Of a DNA stretch of 64,000 nucleotides, positions 38,301 to 46,344 are shown piece after piece. Position 1 is the stretch's first letter; each line of letters begins with the position of its first letter. Made by a program: the position numbers and the translations under genes. Source of the DNA: Frankia alni ACN14a. GTDB taxonomy: Bacteria > Actinomycetota > Actinomycetes > Frankiales > Frankiaceae. The DNA is taken from NCBI RefSeq assembly GCF_000058485.1, contig NC_008278.1:1978962-2042961 (forward strand), in the 5' to 3' direction. The notes beneath the pieces were generated by a model. The model worked only from the letters and a program-made list of their open reading frames with translations. It was not told the origin of the DNA and ran no database searches.

Positions 38301-39361
38301 GGAAGCGTTACCCGTTGCGGATCACCGGGCGCAACAGCGACGTCACCTCGGTGCTGCCGGTGAAGGTCTCGCTGTGTACCGACGGGGGCCGCCTCGCGCT
38401 GCCTGCCGGGACCCACCAGCTGCGCGTCGACCAGGGCCCGACCTCGATCCTCGTCGACTCGCTGGCGCTGGTCGGCGCCGGGCGCCAGCCGGATGGGCAG
38501 GCGGCCCGCGCGACGCAGGTGCGCCAGTGGGGCGCGGAACACCGCAGCGTCCAGATCGGGGCGGGTGAGCGGGCGTTCCTGGCCGTGCGGGAGAACGCGA
38601 ACACCTCGTGGACCGCGAAGCTCGACGGCACCACGCTGACGCCGGTGCGTCTCGACGGCTGGCAGCAGGGCTGGATCGTGCCGGCCGGCGCCGGCGGCAC
38701 CGTCGTCATCGACAACGTCCCCGGCACCGAGTACCGGCGCAACCTGATCGTCGGGCTGCTGCTGCTCCTGGTGCTCGTCGGGCTCGCCGTGCTGCCGGAG
38801 CGGTTCCGGCTGCGGCGCCGCTCCAACGAGAACGGGTACCCGGCCTTTCCCCCGCTGCCGCGGGCGACCCGGCTGCCGGGGGCAGCGTCGCCGGGCCGTG
38901 CCGTGCGGGTGCTGTGGACGGGGCTGGCGATGGTCGCGCTGGCCCTGGTGGCCGGCCCGGTCGCCCTGGCGGTGCCGGTGCTCGTCTGGTTCGGGCGGTC
39001 GCGTCCGCAGGTGCTGGGGTGGCTTGCCGCGATCGCGATGCTCGGCGCGGGCATCGGCGTCGCGGCGGAACCGAACAGTCAGCCGGGGGCGGGGCACGGG
39101 GCGTTCGGGGTGCCCGTGCAGGTGCTCGGCGCGCTGGCGTTCGCCGCGGCGCTCGCCGCGCTGGTCGTCTGGGTCTGGCAACGGCCCACGGACCCGGACG
39201 TTACCGAGGCCGGCGGTGGCGGTGGCGACGGTGCTGGTCTCGGGGGTGCTGGTCTCGGGGGTGCTGGTTACGACGGTGGGGGTTTCGTCGCTCGGGCTGG
39301 CCGTGTCGGGCGGCGGACTTCCGGTGGCGGCCCATGGTCGGCAAGCAAGAGACTGGACTAG
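35342..39361 (+). CDS. aftD: AftD-like alpha-(1->3)-arabinofuranosyltransferase (DUF3367)
   Basis: A 1339-residue polytopic GT-C protein. The N-terminal half (about 1-430) has about 11 hydrophobic helices with LTADTKLDVPLDPWGFMGRA and NQYVGYLFPMGPFF, which match mycobacterial AftD closely. A long extracytoplasmic region of about 700 residues with carbohydrate-binding-like beta domains follows (QWIQLDVGHRMAVPYIDIRL is discoidin-like). Helices at about 1136-1154 and 1190-1260 end the chain. AftD adds alpha-1,3-arabinofuranose branches to arabinogalactan and lipoarabinomannan from decaprenyl-phosphoarabinose; the acceptor here is unknown. ATG 35342 is the first possible ATG/GTG/TTG in the open frame, but it has no clear ribosome binding site. 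The tail has a GAGLG repeat. Confidence 0.9.
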   Translation: MAVGFAVLYLLQAPGRLTADTKLDVPLDPWGFMGRATHLWNSLAEFGYLPNQYVGYLFPMGPFFGLGKLVGLPPWATQRLWMALLLTVSSWGVVRLADALRLGVPATRVLAGLAYTLSPMFLGKIGATSVALAGAAMLPWITLPLILALRPDGALGADTGTAAAPGPPDGYGYPDGQDPAADPARRLSPRRAAALSGLAVVGTGGTNATVTLCVLLCPAVVLAFAGGTRRAWALRAWWVVAVILATMWWLLALMVQGRYGLNFLPYTETVQTTTATTSVAETLRGATDWMAYLQLPRPWLPAATEYVSRPVPIVGSAAVAAIGLWGLSRPDLPARRFLLVTLAVGTVSVAAAYPGDPGSPLSGVARDLLGNQLGFLRNVYKFQPVVRLPIALGVGHALVALPVRVRRAPTRLRRAAGRRGWARPRAGVTTAAAAVTVAALVCGMTPALSGRALQPRPFTQVPDYWVQAADWLGGNPQGGRALVLPGSPFAEYDWGRPLDEPLQWLAKTPWGVRSLIPLGGAGVTRLMDGIERELAAGSAPGLADALARAGIGQILLRNDLEQKDWDIPPSTDELHRALRSSGLTLAASFGPQVPARASAKERLVPELRNPKQKVPALEIWTVPTGAKLVQSYAADSAVVVSGGPEATVQLAAQGLLGADRPVVLAADLAGPSAAATAPTSPNAIKVAPGEVIGPSTAWVDTDTLTRRDSTFGIVHDATSYLLGPTGNAVGRTGEPNQWAEDDVAGHQTVAGFVGGMSVTASSYGYDLLAAPDLAPPAAVDGFTATAWTAMRKKGTTSAGQWIQLDVGHRMAVPYIDIRLLSEGPWRPAVRAMRVTSESGAVVTEVSPVEDVQRLAVPPGESRWYRITFERVDRENDDTLGAGIREITIPGVTFEHYAQLPDDVGRLFAGADQGTVAFSLARERVDPAQPFGGSEELALSRRFDVPREMTFTVNGTASFLPPPRGTPPADDEPLVVPCGSGPSLIADGKRYPLRITGRNSDVTSVLPVKVSLCTDGGRLALPAGTHQLRVDQGPTSILVDSLALVGAGRQPDGQAARATQVRQWGAEHRSVQIGAGERAFLAVRENANTSWTAKLDGTTLTPVRLDGWQQGWIVPAGAGGTVVIDNVPGTEYRRNLIVGLLLLLVLVGLAVLPERFRLRRRSNENGYPAFPPLPRATRLPGAASPGRAVRVLWTGLAMVALALVAGPVALAVPVLVWFGRSRPQVLGWLAAIAMLGAGIGVAAEPNSQPGAGHGAFGVPVQVLGALAFAAALAALVVWVWQRPTDPDVTEAGGGGGDGAGLGGAGLGGAGYDGGGFVARAGRVGRRTSGGGPWSASKRLD
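39230..39274. repeat. 15-bp tandem repeat at the 3' end of aftD (2 copies plus degenerate third)
   Basis: GGTGCTGGTCTCGGG at 39230-39244 and 39245-39259 is followed by a degenerate copy. It encodes GAGLG GAGLG GAGYD in the cytoplasmic tail and is frame-neutral. Confidence 0.88.
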
Positions 39362-39425
39362 CGGCGCCGCAACACCGGCAGTTCGAACCTCGGCCGCCAT
39401 CCGTTTCAGAAGGAGTCACCGGGCC

Positions 39426-39992
39426 ATGACAGTGGTTGTGAGCGGATCCTCGACCCGGCAGTCCGCAACGGCCCCCGCATCCGTGGCGGCCACCCCACCG
39501 CTGTTCGACGTGGGGTGCGTCGAGCGGATGGCGCAGGCGATCCACCGCCGCTACCTCGACCATGAGCTCGGCAAGCGGCACGAGGCGGGTTCACGCCCGG
39601 GCCTACGACCGTGGGCGGAGCTGGCCGAGCCGCTGCGGGAGGCCAATCGCGCGCAGGCCGCCCAGTACGCGGCGATCGCGCAGGCCCGTGACTGGTCGAT
39701 CGTCTCCGCCGCGGCGGACGGCGACCCGTTCACCTTCACCGACGCCGAGATCGAGGAACTCGCCCGCGACGAGCACGTGCGGTGGCGCCGCCACAAGGAG
39801 CGCCAGGGCTACTCCTACGGACCGCTGCGCAGCGACGCCGGGCCGGACAAGCGACACCCGTCGATGGTGGACTGGGAGGAGCTCACCGAGGAGGACCGCG
39901 ACCGCGACCGTGACGTGATCCGCAACATGCCCGCCGTGCTGGCACACGCGCGGCTGCGGGTGACCCGCCGACCGGAGGCCGACGCGGGCTGA
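39426..39992 (+). CDS. RyR-domain protein
   Basis: A 188-residue soluble protein with a ryanodine-receptor-type (RyR) repeat domain. The N-terminal conserved part is VERMAQAIHRRYLD, then PWAELAEPLREANRAQAAQY; the C-terminal part is DEHVRWRRHKERQGYSYGP, then KRHPSMVDWEELTEEDRD. Bacterial RyR domains are thought to bind ligands, possibly nucleotide-like, but no function is proven. The ATG at 39426 has AAGGAG about 12 nt upstream and lies 64 bp after aftD, so the two are probably one transcript. Confidence 0.82.
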   Translation: MTVVVSGSSTRQSATAPASVAATPPLFDVGCVERMAQAIHRRYLDHELGKRHEAGSRPGLRPWAELAEPLREANRAQAAQYAAIAQARDWSIVSAAADGDPFTFTDAEIEELARDEHVRWRRHKERQGYSYGPLRSDAGPDKRHPSMVDWEELTEEDRDRDRDVIRNMPAVLAHARLRVTRRPEADAG

Positions 39993-40016
39993 GCCGCCTC
40001 GAGTCGGTCGGCTGAG

Positions 40017-40664
40017 TCAGTCGAAGCCGTTCGCGCGCAGCCACCGGCGCCGCCGGCGGGCGAGCAGGAGCCGGATGACGCGGGGCCGGCGGGCGTGGTC
40101 CTCCTCGAGGATGCGACGGACGACGGTCGCGTCGCTGACATAGCGGAAGCCGTCCTCGTCCGCCGATTCACCAAACCCCATCTCGGCCAGATCCTGCCGG
40201 TCCGGGGTCCTGTCCACCCAGCCCAGCAGGAACTCGGCGGCGGCGGGGAGTTCCACCGCCGCGGCGGTGAACTCGTGGGAGGGCTCAAGACGCAGCAGGC
40301 TCGCCGTCCGCCAGAGCGGGGCGAGCGCGCCTAAGTCGTCGCGGCGGTCCATGCTGCGCAGGCTGGCGAGGGCGACGGCGAGCAGCCCGAGGCGCAGCAG
40401 GTCGGGGTCGCCACGGCGGACCGCGAGCGAGGCCATCCGGATCCCGAAGGCCCGCAGGGTCTCCGCCTCCACCTCCGGGCGGATCAGGTCCAGTAACTGC
40501 TCGAGACCGCCACCGCGCCGTACCTTGCGCAACAGTGTGACGATAGCGAGGTCGCGTTCATGGGGGATTGTTTGGTCGGCGTAGTGCGCCGATGATTCTC
40601 CAGTGAGGCAGACGAGGTCCGCGAGCTCAATCCGGCCCGACGGGCACCTCTCGTCCCCGGTCAT
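40017..40664 (-). CDS. Hypothetical protein
   Basis: A 215-residue, mostly helical soluble protein I do not recognise. Its middle (TLRAFGIRMASLAVRRGDPDLLRLGLLAVALASL) looks like an alpha-solenoid or HEAT-like pair of helices. The C-terminus is strongly basic (RRPRVIRLLLARRRRRWLRANGF), suggesting nucleic-acid or membrane-surface contact. The ATG at 40664 has GAGAGGAG 4 nt upstream, so translation is well supported. It is convergent with the RyR gene (24-bp gap) and overlaps the 3' end of the small membrane protein gene upstream, which suggests coupling. Confidence 0.75.
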   Translation of the reverse strand: MTGDERCPSGRIELADLVCLTGESSAHYADQTIPHERDLAIVTLLRKVRRGGGLEQLLDLIRPEVEAETLRAFGIRMASLAVRRGDPDLLRLGLLAVALASLRSMDRRDDLGALAPLWRTASLLRLEPSHEFTAAAVELPAAAEFLLGWVDRTPDRQDLAEMGFGESADEDGFRYVSDATVVRRILEEDHARRPRVIRLLLARRRRRWLRANGFD

Positions 40665-40860
40665 GGCGCTCCTCTCCGCAATGGGTCGGTCGGCGCTCGC
40701 GCCAACCCTGGACGCCCCAGCCTGCGATGGCGGCGACCGGCGCCCACCCGAACGGCCGCCACCGGTCCGTGCCCGGGCGGGCTCGCCGGTGCGGTCCTGC
40801 GACCCGGTGGCCGAGCGCCCCGATCGCGCAGAGTGTCGCCACGATGACCGGGAGGATCAT
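40627..40860 (-). CDS. Small membrane protein, hypothetical
   Basis: A 77-residue protein with an N-terminal hydrophobic helix (MILPVIVATLCAIGALGHRV), a second weak one (WAPVAAIAGWGVQGW) and a charged tail. The ATG at 40860 is preceded by GAGAGGA with acceptable spacing. Its last 38 bp overlap the start of the hypothetical gene at 40664. Supported only by start signal, helix and overlap; no family is recognised. Confidence 0.45.
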   Translation of the reverse strand: MILPVIVATLCAIGALGHRVAGPHRRARPGTDRWRPFGWAPVAAIAGWGVQGWRERRPTHCGEERHDRGREVPVGPD

Positions 40861-41248
40861 GGGGGCATCCTCTCAGGTCCCGCCGGAGACGACCAGTAGG
40901 TAGCACTGGGTGACAGGGTGCCCGTTTCGGTACGGGGGGTAGGACGACGGTGCGGGCCGCACGCGACCTTTGGGATCTGTTACGCCCACATATTGGCTAC
41001 TTTGCGTGAGTGGCGGCCCGGCGTGCGGAGGGGACATGCGTCCTGCTCGGCGCCGTTTTTGTGGCCTCTGCCTGCCATGTCCCGGTTCGGGGTCACCTTC
41101 CGGGGGCGGGTCCGGATGGTCCGGCGGTGGGTGACCTCGGCCCCGAGCGGGCGATTTCTCCTGGTTACGCTTGACCTGCTCCTCGACGGCGACGCGCGCC
41201 ATCGCCGTGAAATCGCGAAATCCCCTGCAGAGAGGCCGGCCTACGACA
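40861..41248. other. Divergent spacer before the condensation-domain gene
   Basis: 388 bp. A less GC-rich patch at about 40970-41020 (containing TTACGCCCACATATTGGCTACTTT in two overlapping pieces) probably carries promoter elements. No gene is supported. Confidence 0.4.
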
Positions 41249-42730
41249 ATGGGATTGGCGCAGGACGGCGGGGCTCCGGCACCGCCGATACCCGATCGGG
41301 TGTTGACTCCCGGTGAGCAGATTCTCGCCGCGTCGGACCGGGCGAGTGCGCCGCTGACCTGCGGGCTGTTCGTCCAGTCGACGGGGCGGCTGGACCCGGC
41401 GCGGCTGCGGGCCGCGGTGTGGACGGTGATCCGTCGTCATCCGATGGCCCGCGCTGTGCTCTACGGATCCCGCCAGCACGCCTGGCGGTTCCCCGCCGAA
41501 CCGACGGCAGATCCGGTCGGTTTCGTCGACGACGGAACCGACGGGTGGCGCATCCACGAAATCCTGTCCTCGGCGCCGTTCGACCTGCACCGCTACCCGC
41601 CGATCCGGGTGGCGCTGATCCGGCGGGCCGACGGCGACCAGCTCAGCGTGGTGGCCCACCACCTCGCCTTCGACGGCCTGCGGCTCGCCGCGCTCGTCGC
41701 CGAGATCCTCGACCACTACCGGGAGGCGGCCTACGACGCCGACCGCGACGGCGCCGTCGCGTCGGGCGAGGGACACCGCGGCGTGCCGGCGGGCGTGGCG
41801 CCGCTGGCCCGGGCCGGGGTGCCCGGCTGGGCCGCGCTCGTCCGCCGGTCCGGGCGCTACATCACGCCGCTGGCGGTGGGGGGCGACGGCTACGGCTTCC
41901 ACCCGCTGATCCTGGCGGCGCCGGACGAGCGGCGGACGTTGCCGGACGGCCGGCGGATGACCATCAACGACCTGCTGATCGGCGCGGCGCACCTCGCGAT
42001 CGACCGGTGGAACTCCCGCCGGGGCGGCGAGTCCAGCCGGCTGCGGATCCGGATGCCGATCGACCTGGGGTCGGCGTCGTCGTTCGCCGCGGTGCCGTCC
42101 TCGTCGTCCTTCCCCGCGGCGTCCGAGATCAGCGGCAACCGGACCGGTCAGACGATCATTTCGAGCGAGGTCGCCGACCGGGTGGACTCGCTGCAGCTCG
42201 CCGTGCGCGTGGTGGACCAGACCGACCTGGCCAAGCAGGTCGTCCCGCCGGCCGTGCCGGGGCTCTCCGGCGCGCTGGGGATCGCCGCGGCCCGGTTCGT
42301 GCCCGGCCCGTGGCGCAGCACGCTGCTGCGCTGCGGGGTCGCCGCGGGGCGCCCGGTGCTTGCCCCGACCGCCGCGGTCAGCAACCTCGGTCGCTTCGAC
42401 GAGCTGGCTGGCGCCGCCGGGCGGCCGATCAGCGCCGTGTACTTCACCGGGACGGCCGGGATGCCGCAGGGGTTGTTCATCGGCGTGCTCGGGATGGGCG
42501 ACAGCCTGCACGTCACGTTCGGCTACCACCGTCACCTTCTCGGCCCGGGCTCGGTGCCGACCTTCGCGGATCTGTACCGGGCCGCCTTCGTCGAGCTGAG
42601 CGACACCGGTGCGGCCGTGCCGGCGGCGGCGACCGCGCCGACCCCCGCCGTGGCCAGGGCCCCGCGGCCGGACCGCGCGGCGGCCCCCGCGGTGACCACC
42701 CGCCGCGGCGGGGCCGTCCCGTCGCGTTGA
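41249..42730 (+). CDS. Condensation-domain acyltransferase (PapA/WES-like)
   Basis: A 493-residue, free-standing condensation-domain protein of the CoA-dependent acyltransferase superfamily. The catalytic HHxxxDG motif is HHLAFDG (about residue 143). The second half has MTINDLLIGAAHLAIDRW and RLRIRMPIDLG, corresponding to the DFG/latch region. It resembles PapA-type proteins that esterify glycolipids. No carrier domain is attached. It sits next to a GT4 glycosyltransferase and a flippase, so acylation of a surface glycan or glycolipid is a reasonable inference. The ATG at 41249 is preceded by GAGAGG about 12 nt upstream; an upstream in-frame start at 41171 is less likely. Confidence 0.8.
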   Translation: MGLAQDGGAPAPPIPDRVLTPGEQILAASDRASAPLTCGLFVQSTGRLDPARLRAAVWTVIRRHPMARAVLYGSRQHAWRFPAEPTADPVGFVDDGTDGWRIHEILSSAPFDLHRYPPIRVALIRRADGDQLSVVAHHLAFDGLRLAALVAEILDHYREAAYDADRDGAVASGEGHRGVPAGVAPLARAGVPGWAALVRRSGRYITPLAVGGDGYGFHPLILAAPDERRTLPDGRRMTINDLLIGAAHLAIDRWNSRRGGESSRLRIRMPIDLGSASSFAAVPSSSSFPAASEISGNRTGQTIISSEVADRVDSLQLAVRVVDQTDLAKQVVPPAVPGLSGALGIAAARFVPGPWRSTLLRCGVAAGRPVLAPTAAVSNLGRFDELAGAAGRPISAVYFTGTAGMPQGLFIGVLGMGDSLHVTFGYHRHLLGPGSVPTFADLYRAAFVELSDTGAAVPAAATAPTPAVARAPRPDRAAAPAVTTRRGGAVPSR

Positions 42731-42735
42731 GGCGA

Positions 42736-42776
42736 GGCCGGGCGGCGCGCCGACGGGCCGCAGGCGCCGCCCGGCC
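42736..42776. terminator. Bidirectional hairpin between acyltransferase and GT4 genes
   Basis: Perfect 13-bp arms (42736-42748 and 42764-42776) with a 15-nt loop lie between the convergent stop codons at 42730 and 42784. Confidence 0.7.
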
Positions 42777-42783
42777 GGGCCGC

Positions 42784-44613
42784 TCACCCGCGGCCGGCGG
42801 ACGCCCCCCGGCCGTCGGACACTCCGCCGCCGGCGGACACCCTGCGGCTGGTGGGCACTCGGGCGGCCGGCGGGAAACCGGAGGCCGGCGGTGCGTCGGC
42901 CCCCGACGCCAGCTCGCGGCTCGCGGCGAGCAGCAGGTCCTCCCCGGTGCCGGGACGCAGCCGAGGCTCGGCGGACACCCCGGCCCGGGCCAGCGCCGCC
43001 CGCGCGGCGGCCTCGCCGGCGCCGTAGAGGACGGCGACCGCCTCGGCCCCGTCGGGATCCGGCCGGTACACCAGGTCGGTGCGGCGCAGGGCGGGGCGGG
43101 GCGCGCCGGCCGGCAGCGTGAACGTGGCGTGGGTGAGCTCGTCGTCGACCCGGCGGCGATCGCGTGCCACCCTCCGCCCCCGGCCCGCGCTCGACGGCCG
43201 CGCCTGCCGGTCGATCTCCGCGGTGACCACCCGGGCGAGCAGCTCGGCGCCGGCGTCCCAGGTGAAGCCGGCCGCCCAGGCGCGCGCGGCCGCGCGCAGC
43301 CGGGCCGCGGCGGGTGGATCGGCCAGCGTCCGCAGCGCGGTGCCGATCGTGCCCGCCAGCGGCACGCCCTCGTCGACGAGCCAGCCCGTCGTCCCGTCCC
43401 GGACCGCGTCGCGCAGCCCCGGCACCCGGAACGCCACCGCCGGCACCCCGAGGGCGGCCGCCTCCAGCACCGACAGCCCCCAGCCCTCCCCGTGCGAGGG
43501 GTTCACCGTCAGCCAGGCCGAGGCCAGCAGCCGGTCGCGGGTGGCCGCGTCGGTGTAACCATGCCACCGAACAACGTCGCCGCCGGGGGAGTCGCCGCCG
43601 GGGGAGTCGCCGCCAGGGGAGTCGCCGCCGGGGGAGTCGCCGCCGCGGGCGTGGCCCTCCCCGAGGGCGCCGCCGGCGGAGGCGGTCGTCAGCCCGAGCG
43701 CGACCGCGCGGGCGACCAGTCGCTGCCGGTCGGGGCCGTCGCCGACGACGTGGACGGTCAGACCCGGATGGGCGGCGACCAGCGCCGGCAGCGCGTCGAG
43801 GAGCAGGTGCAGCCGCTTGTGCGGCACGAGCCGACCGACGCACACGATCGTCGGCTCCGCGGCGGGACGCCCCGTCCCCCGGTCCGCCCCATCCGCCGAG
43901 GACGCCAGTCCGCCGGTGGTCATGGGGGAGGGGACGGAGGCGGTCATGGGGGAGGGGACGGAGGTGGTCATGGGGGAGGGGACGGAGGCGGTCACGCCGT
44001 TGGGGACGAGGAAGCGCGGGCCGGGCAGGCCCAGCACCTCGCGCGCCTCCATCCGGGTCGAGGGGGAGACGACGACCACCGGGCGACGGCGGTAGACCAG
44101 CCGGCTGCCCGGCGCCTCCAGCACCTGCCCGACCCTGGCCACCGGACCCGGGAAGTACAGCGGGAACTGCTTCTGGTGGACATGGTGCAGCACCTGGACG
44201 ATCGGCGTGGACGCCGGCAGGACCAGCGGGCTGAAGAACGGGATCCCGTTCTGACAGTCGACGACCGCGTCGACCCGGTGGCCACCCCGGCCGAGGCCCG
44301 CCAGCCGGCCCAGCACGGACGGATAGACCCCGAAGGTGCCACCGCCCCGGCGGACGTCCACCCCGGCCACGTGCTCGGCCACCGGGAGCGACTGCCCCTC
44401 GCCCCCGGCCGGCCGGGAGGTCAGCAGCGTCACCCGCGCGCCGGCCGCGGCGAACCGCTCGGCGATCGACTGGCAGAACAGCTCGGCCCCCCCGGCCTGC
44501 GGGTGGTCCTGATCACGCCAGTTGAGGAAGACGACATGCCGGCCGGCGAGGGTGGGCAGGTACCGGTGCTCCCCGAGCCTGGCGGGATGCGGCGTGCTGG
44601 GGCTTCCGATCAC
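42784..44613 (-). CDS. GT4-family glycosyltransferase with two internal repeat arrays
   Basis: A 609-residue cytoplasmic GT-B glycosyltransferase. The N-terminal acceptor domain starts FLNWRDQDHPQAGGAELFC; the C-terminal donor-binding domain has TIVCVGRLVPHKRLHLLLDAL, HVVGDGPDRQRL and the E-x7-E motif in NPSHGEGWGLSVLEAAALG. Two frame-neutral arrays interrupt it. One (VPSPMT) lies exactly at the hinge between the two Rossmann domains; the other (GGDSP x4) lies inside the second. The last about 170 residues are an extra domain (ATFTLPAGAPRPALRRTDLVY) rich in Ala/Gly. The GTG at 44613 has GAGAGGA upstream. It is divergent from the flippase gene. Confidence 0.88.
   Translation of the reverse strand: MIGSPSTPHPARLGEHRYLPTLAGRHVVFLNWRDQDHPQAGGAELFCQSIAERFAAAGARVTLLTSRPAGGEGQSLPVAEHVAGVDVRRGGGTFGVYPSVLGRLAGLGRGGHRVDAVVDCQNGIPFFSPLVLPASTPIVQVLHHVHQKQFPLYFPGPVARVGQVLEAPGSRLVYRRRPVVVVSPSTRMEAREVLGLPGPRFLVPNGVTASVPSPMTTSVPSPMTASVPSPMTTGGLASSADGADRGTGRPAAEPTIVCVGRLVPHKRLHLLLDALPALVAAHPGLTVHVVGDGPDRQRLVARAVALGLTTASAGGALGEGHARGGDSPGGDSPGGDSPGGDSPGGDVVRWHGYTDAATRDRLLASAWLTVNPSHGEGWGLSVLEAAALGVPAVAFRVPGLRDAVRDGTTGWLVDEGVPLAGTIGTALRTLADPPAAARLRAAARAWAAGFTWDAGAELLARVVTAEIDRQARPSSAGRGRRVARDRRRVDDELTHATFTLPAGAPRPALRRTDLVYRPDPDGAEAVAVLYGAGEAAARAALARAGVSAEPRLRPGTGEDLLLAASRELASGADAPPASGFPPAARVPTSRRVSAGGGVSDGRGASAGRG
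43579..43638. repeat. 15-bp tandem repeat in GT4 gene (4 copies)
   Basis: Units of GCCGCCGGGGGAGTC start at 43579, 43594, 43609 and 43624, one with a single base change. They encode GGDSP repeats inserted in a loop of the donor-binding domain, just before VVRWHGY. Confidence 0.93.
43921..43992. repeat. 24-bp tandem repeat in GT4 gene (3 copies)
   Basis: Three 24-bp units start at 43921, 43945 and 43969, nearly identical. On the minus strand they encode TASVPSPM-type octapeptides at the inter-domain hinge. Confidence 0.93.
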
Positions 44614-44756
44614 CGGTGGCGTTCCTCTCGGTCCGATCGACAGGGCTTAGCATGTTCGCCTGCAACCTACAGATGTCGGAAAAATCGGCGGGCACATACC
44701 ATTGCCGGTGTTCCGCCACGGGTGATCGACGTGTTCCGTTCCCGATGGGGAGACTG

Positions 44757-46202
44757 ATGGCGAAGCCCTCGCGAGAGGCTGTGTCCGGCCTGTTGGCCGG
44801 CCCGGCAGCCCTGGCGGTCGCCGGCATGCTCGTCAACGGCTGCAACCTGCTGATGAACCTGATCGTCGCGCGCGCCCTGGACTCCGATTCCTACGGCGCC
44901 GTGTCCGTTCAGGTGAGCATCTTCCTGATCCTGTCGGTCGCCGGAAATGCCCTGCTCATCGCCGTTGTGCAGCACGAGACGTCCGGAACCGGTGACACTC
45001 GCCGCGAGCAGTGGTCCTGGATCCGCCGGCTGCGCGGGGCCTGCGGCGTCGCGATCGTCGTCGCCACCGTCGCCGCCCTGGCGCTGTCCCGTCCGGCGGC
45101 GGCGCTGATGTCCTACCCCCACCCGGTGGCGATCGCCGAGGCCACGATCGGGGCCGCGTTGTGGACGCTGCTGTGCGTCGAGCGCGGCCTGATGCAGGCC
45201 CGCGGCGCCTATCCGCGGCTGGCCGTGAACTTCGTGGTCGAGGGCTTCGTCCGGATCGGTCTGGTGATCGCCTTCGTGGTCTCGGGCATGGGGGTCAACG
45301 GCGCGGGGCTCGGCATCGTCATCGGCGTGATCGTGGGCGCCGAGCATGCCCGCTGGGCGGTCGCCCGCACCCCGCGGCTACCCCGTCCGGCGACCGTGCG
45401 CACGTGGTCGGCGCCGCTGCCCGACGACGGCACCGCGGCGGCCACCGGCCCGATTCCGATGCCGATTCCGGCCCCGCGGGCCAGCGCCCGCCAGAGTGTC
45501 ATCGCCGACACCACCGTGGCGCTCGGTGCGCTCATCCCGCTGGCCCTGCTGCAGAACATGGACGTCGTCATCGTCGGTTGGCTGGGTACGGACGGGGTGG
45601 GCGGCTACGCGGCGATCTCGACGGCCTGCAAGGTGCCGGTCTTCATCGGGCTGGCGGTGGCCAACTTCCTGCTGCCCGAGGCGGCCCGGCGGCGCAAGGA
45701 GGGCCGTCCGGCCGGGGCGACCCTGGCCGTGGCCCTCGCGTTCGTCGTCACGCCCGGCCTGTTTCTCGCCGCGATCGGTCTGGTCGGGGCGAAGTGGCTG
45801 CTGGGCCTGGTGTTCGGGCCCCACCTGACCGGCGCGGCCCCCGCCCTGTGGGTGTTGGCGCTGAGCATGACGCTGTTGGCCGTCACGCTCATGTTCACCA
45901 CCTACCTGCTCGGCGCGGGGGTGCGCCGGGTGGTCGGGGTGCTGGCGGTCGCCACGGTGGCGACGGCGGGAGCGCTGGTCTCGGCCGGCGGCGGCTCGAT
46001 GGCGACGGCGACGGCGGCGCTCGCCGCCGAGTCGGTGACCGCACTCGCGGTCGGGCTGCTCGTGGTCCAGCTCCATCACGCCGACCGGCAGGCGGCGGGC
46101 AGGCAGGCTAGTGAGGCCGGGCGCGGCGGCGAGGACGCGCCGCTCGGCGCCGTCTCGATCAGCGACGCGCGGCCCGAGGAAGGCTTCCCCGCGCCGGTCT
46201 AG
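44757..46202 (+). CDS. Polysaccharide flippase-like membrane protein (MOP/Wzx type)
   Basis: A 481-residue polytopic protein with about 12 hydrophobic segments. It begins AGPAALAVAGMLVNGCNLLMNLIVARALDSDSYGA (quoted in overlapping parts: GCNLLMNLIVARALD, then SYGAVSVQVSIFLIL), the pattern of MOP-superfamily polysaccharide exporters. The second half has LLQNMDVVIVGWLG and GYAAISTACKVPVFIG, again typical. It likely moves a lipid-linked glycan across the membrane. The ATG at 44757 has GGGGAG 4 nt upstream. It is divergent from the GT4 gene and 142 bp upstream of the large anchored protein. Confidence 0.87.
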   Translation: MAKPSREAVSGLLAGPAALAVAGMLVNGCNLLMNLIVARALDSDSYGAVSVQVSIFLILSVAGNALLIAVVQHETSGTGDTRREQWSWIRRLRGACGVAIVVATVAALALSRPAAALMSYPHPVAIAEATIGAALWTLLCVERGLMQARGAYPRLAVNFVVEGFVRIGLVIAFVVSGMGVNGAGLGIVIGVIVGAEHARWAVARTPRLPRPATVRTWSAPLPDDGTAAATGPIPMPIPAPRASARQSVIADTTVALGALIPLALLQNMDVVIVGWLGTDGVGGYAAISTACKVPVFIGLAVANFLLPEAARRRKEGRPAGATLAVALAFVVTPGLFLAAIGLVGAKWLLGLVFGPHLTGAAPALWVLALSMTLLAVTLMFTTYLLGAGVRRVVGVLAVATVATAGALVSAGGGSMATATAALAAESVTALAVGLLVVQLHHADRQAAGRQASEAGRGGEDAPLGAVSISDARPEEGFPAPV

Positions 46203-46344
46203 GCGCCCCCGGACGGGCGTGGTCCAAAGACCATGTCCGATATGTCGTCCTGATCTGTCGGGTACGGTCGTCCTACTCGGCCGGGGCCCCCCACCCTCCG
46301 GCCTCGAGAGGGCCCACCGGCGTTGAGAGGCGAGGCCACCGTAC

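Noticed and set aside
35270-39400. 1376-residue open frame antisense to aftD
   Set aside because: It is the mirror of aftD. Composition is dominated by Arg, Gly, Pro and His, there is no ribosome binding site, and no family is visible. Such frames arise because GC-rich codons avoid stops on the opposite strand.
41419-44757. 1112-residue frame spanning the acyltransferase and GT4 genes
   Set aside because: It covers two convergent real genes in other frames and crosses their terminator. It has only Arg/Gly/Pro-rich text.
44513-44845. 110-residue minus-strand frame before the GT4 gene
   Set aside because: It overlaps the start of the flippase and the divergent promoter region and has no ribosome binding site or family signature.
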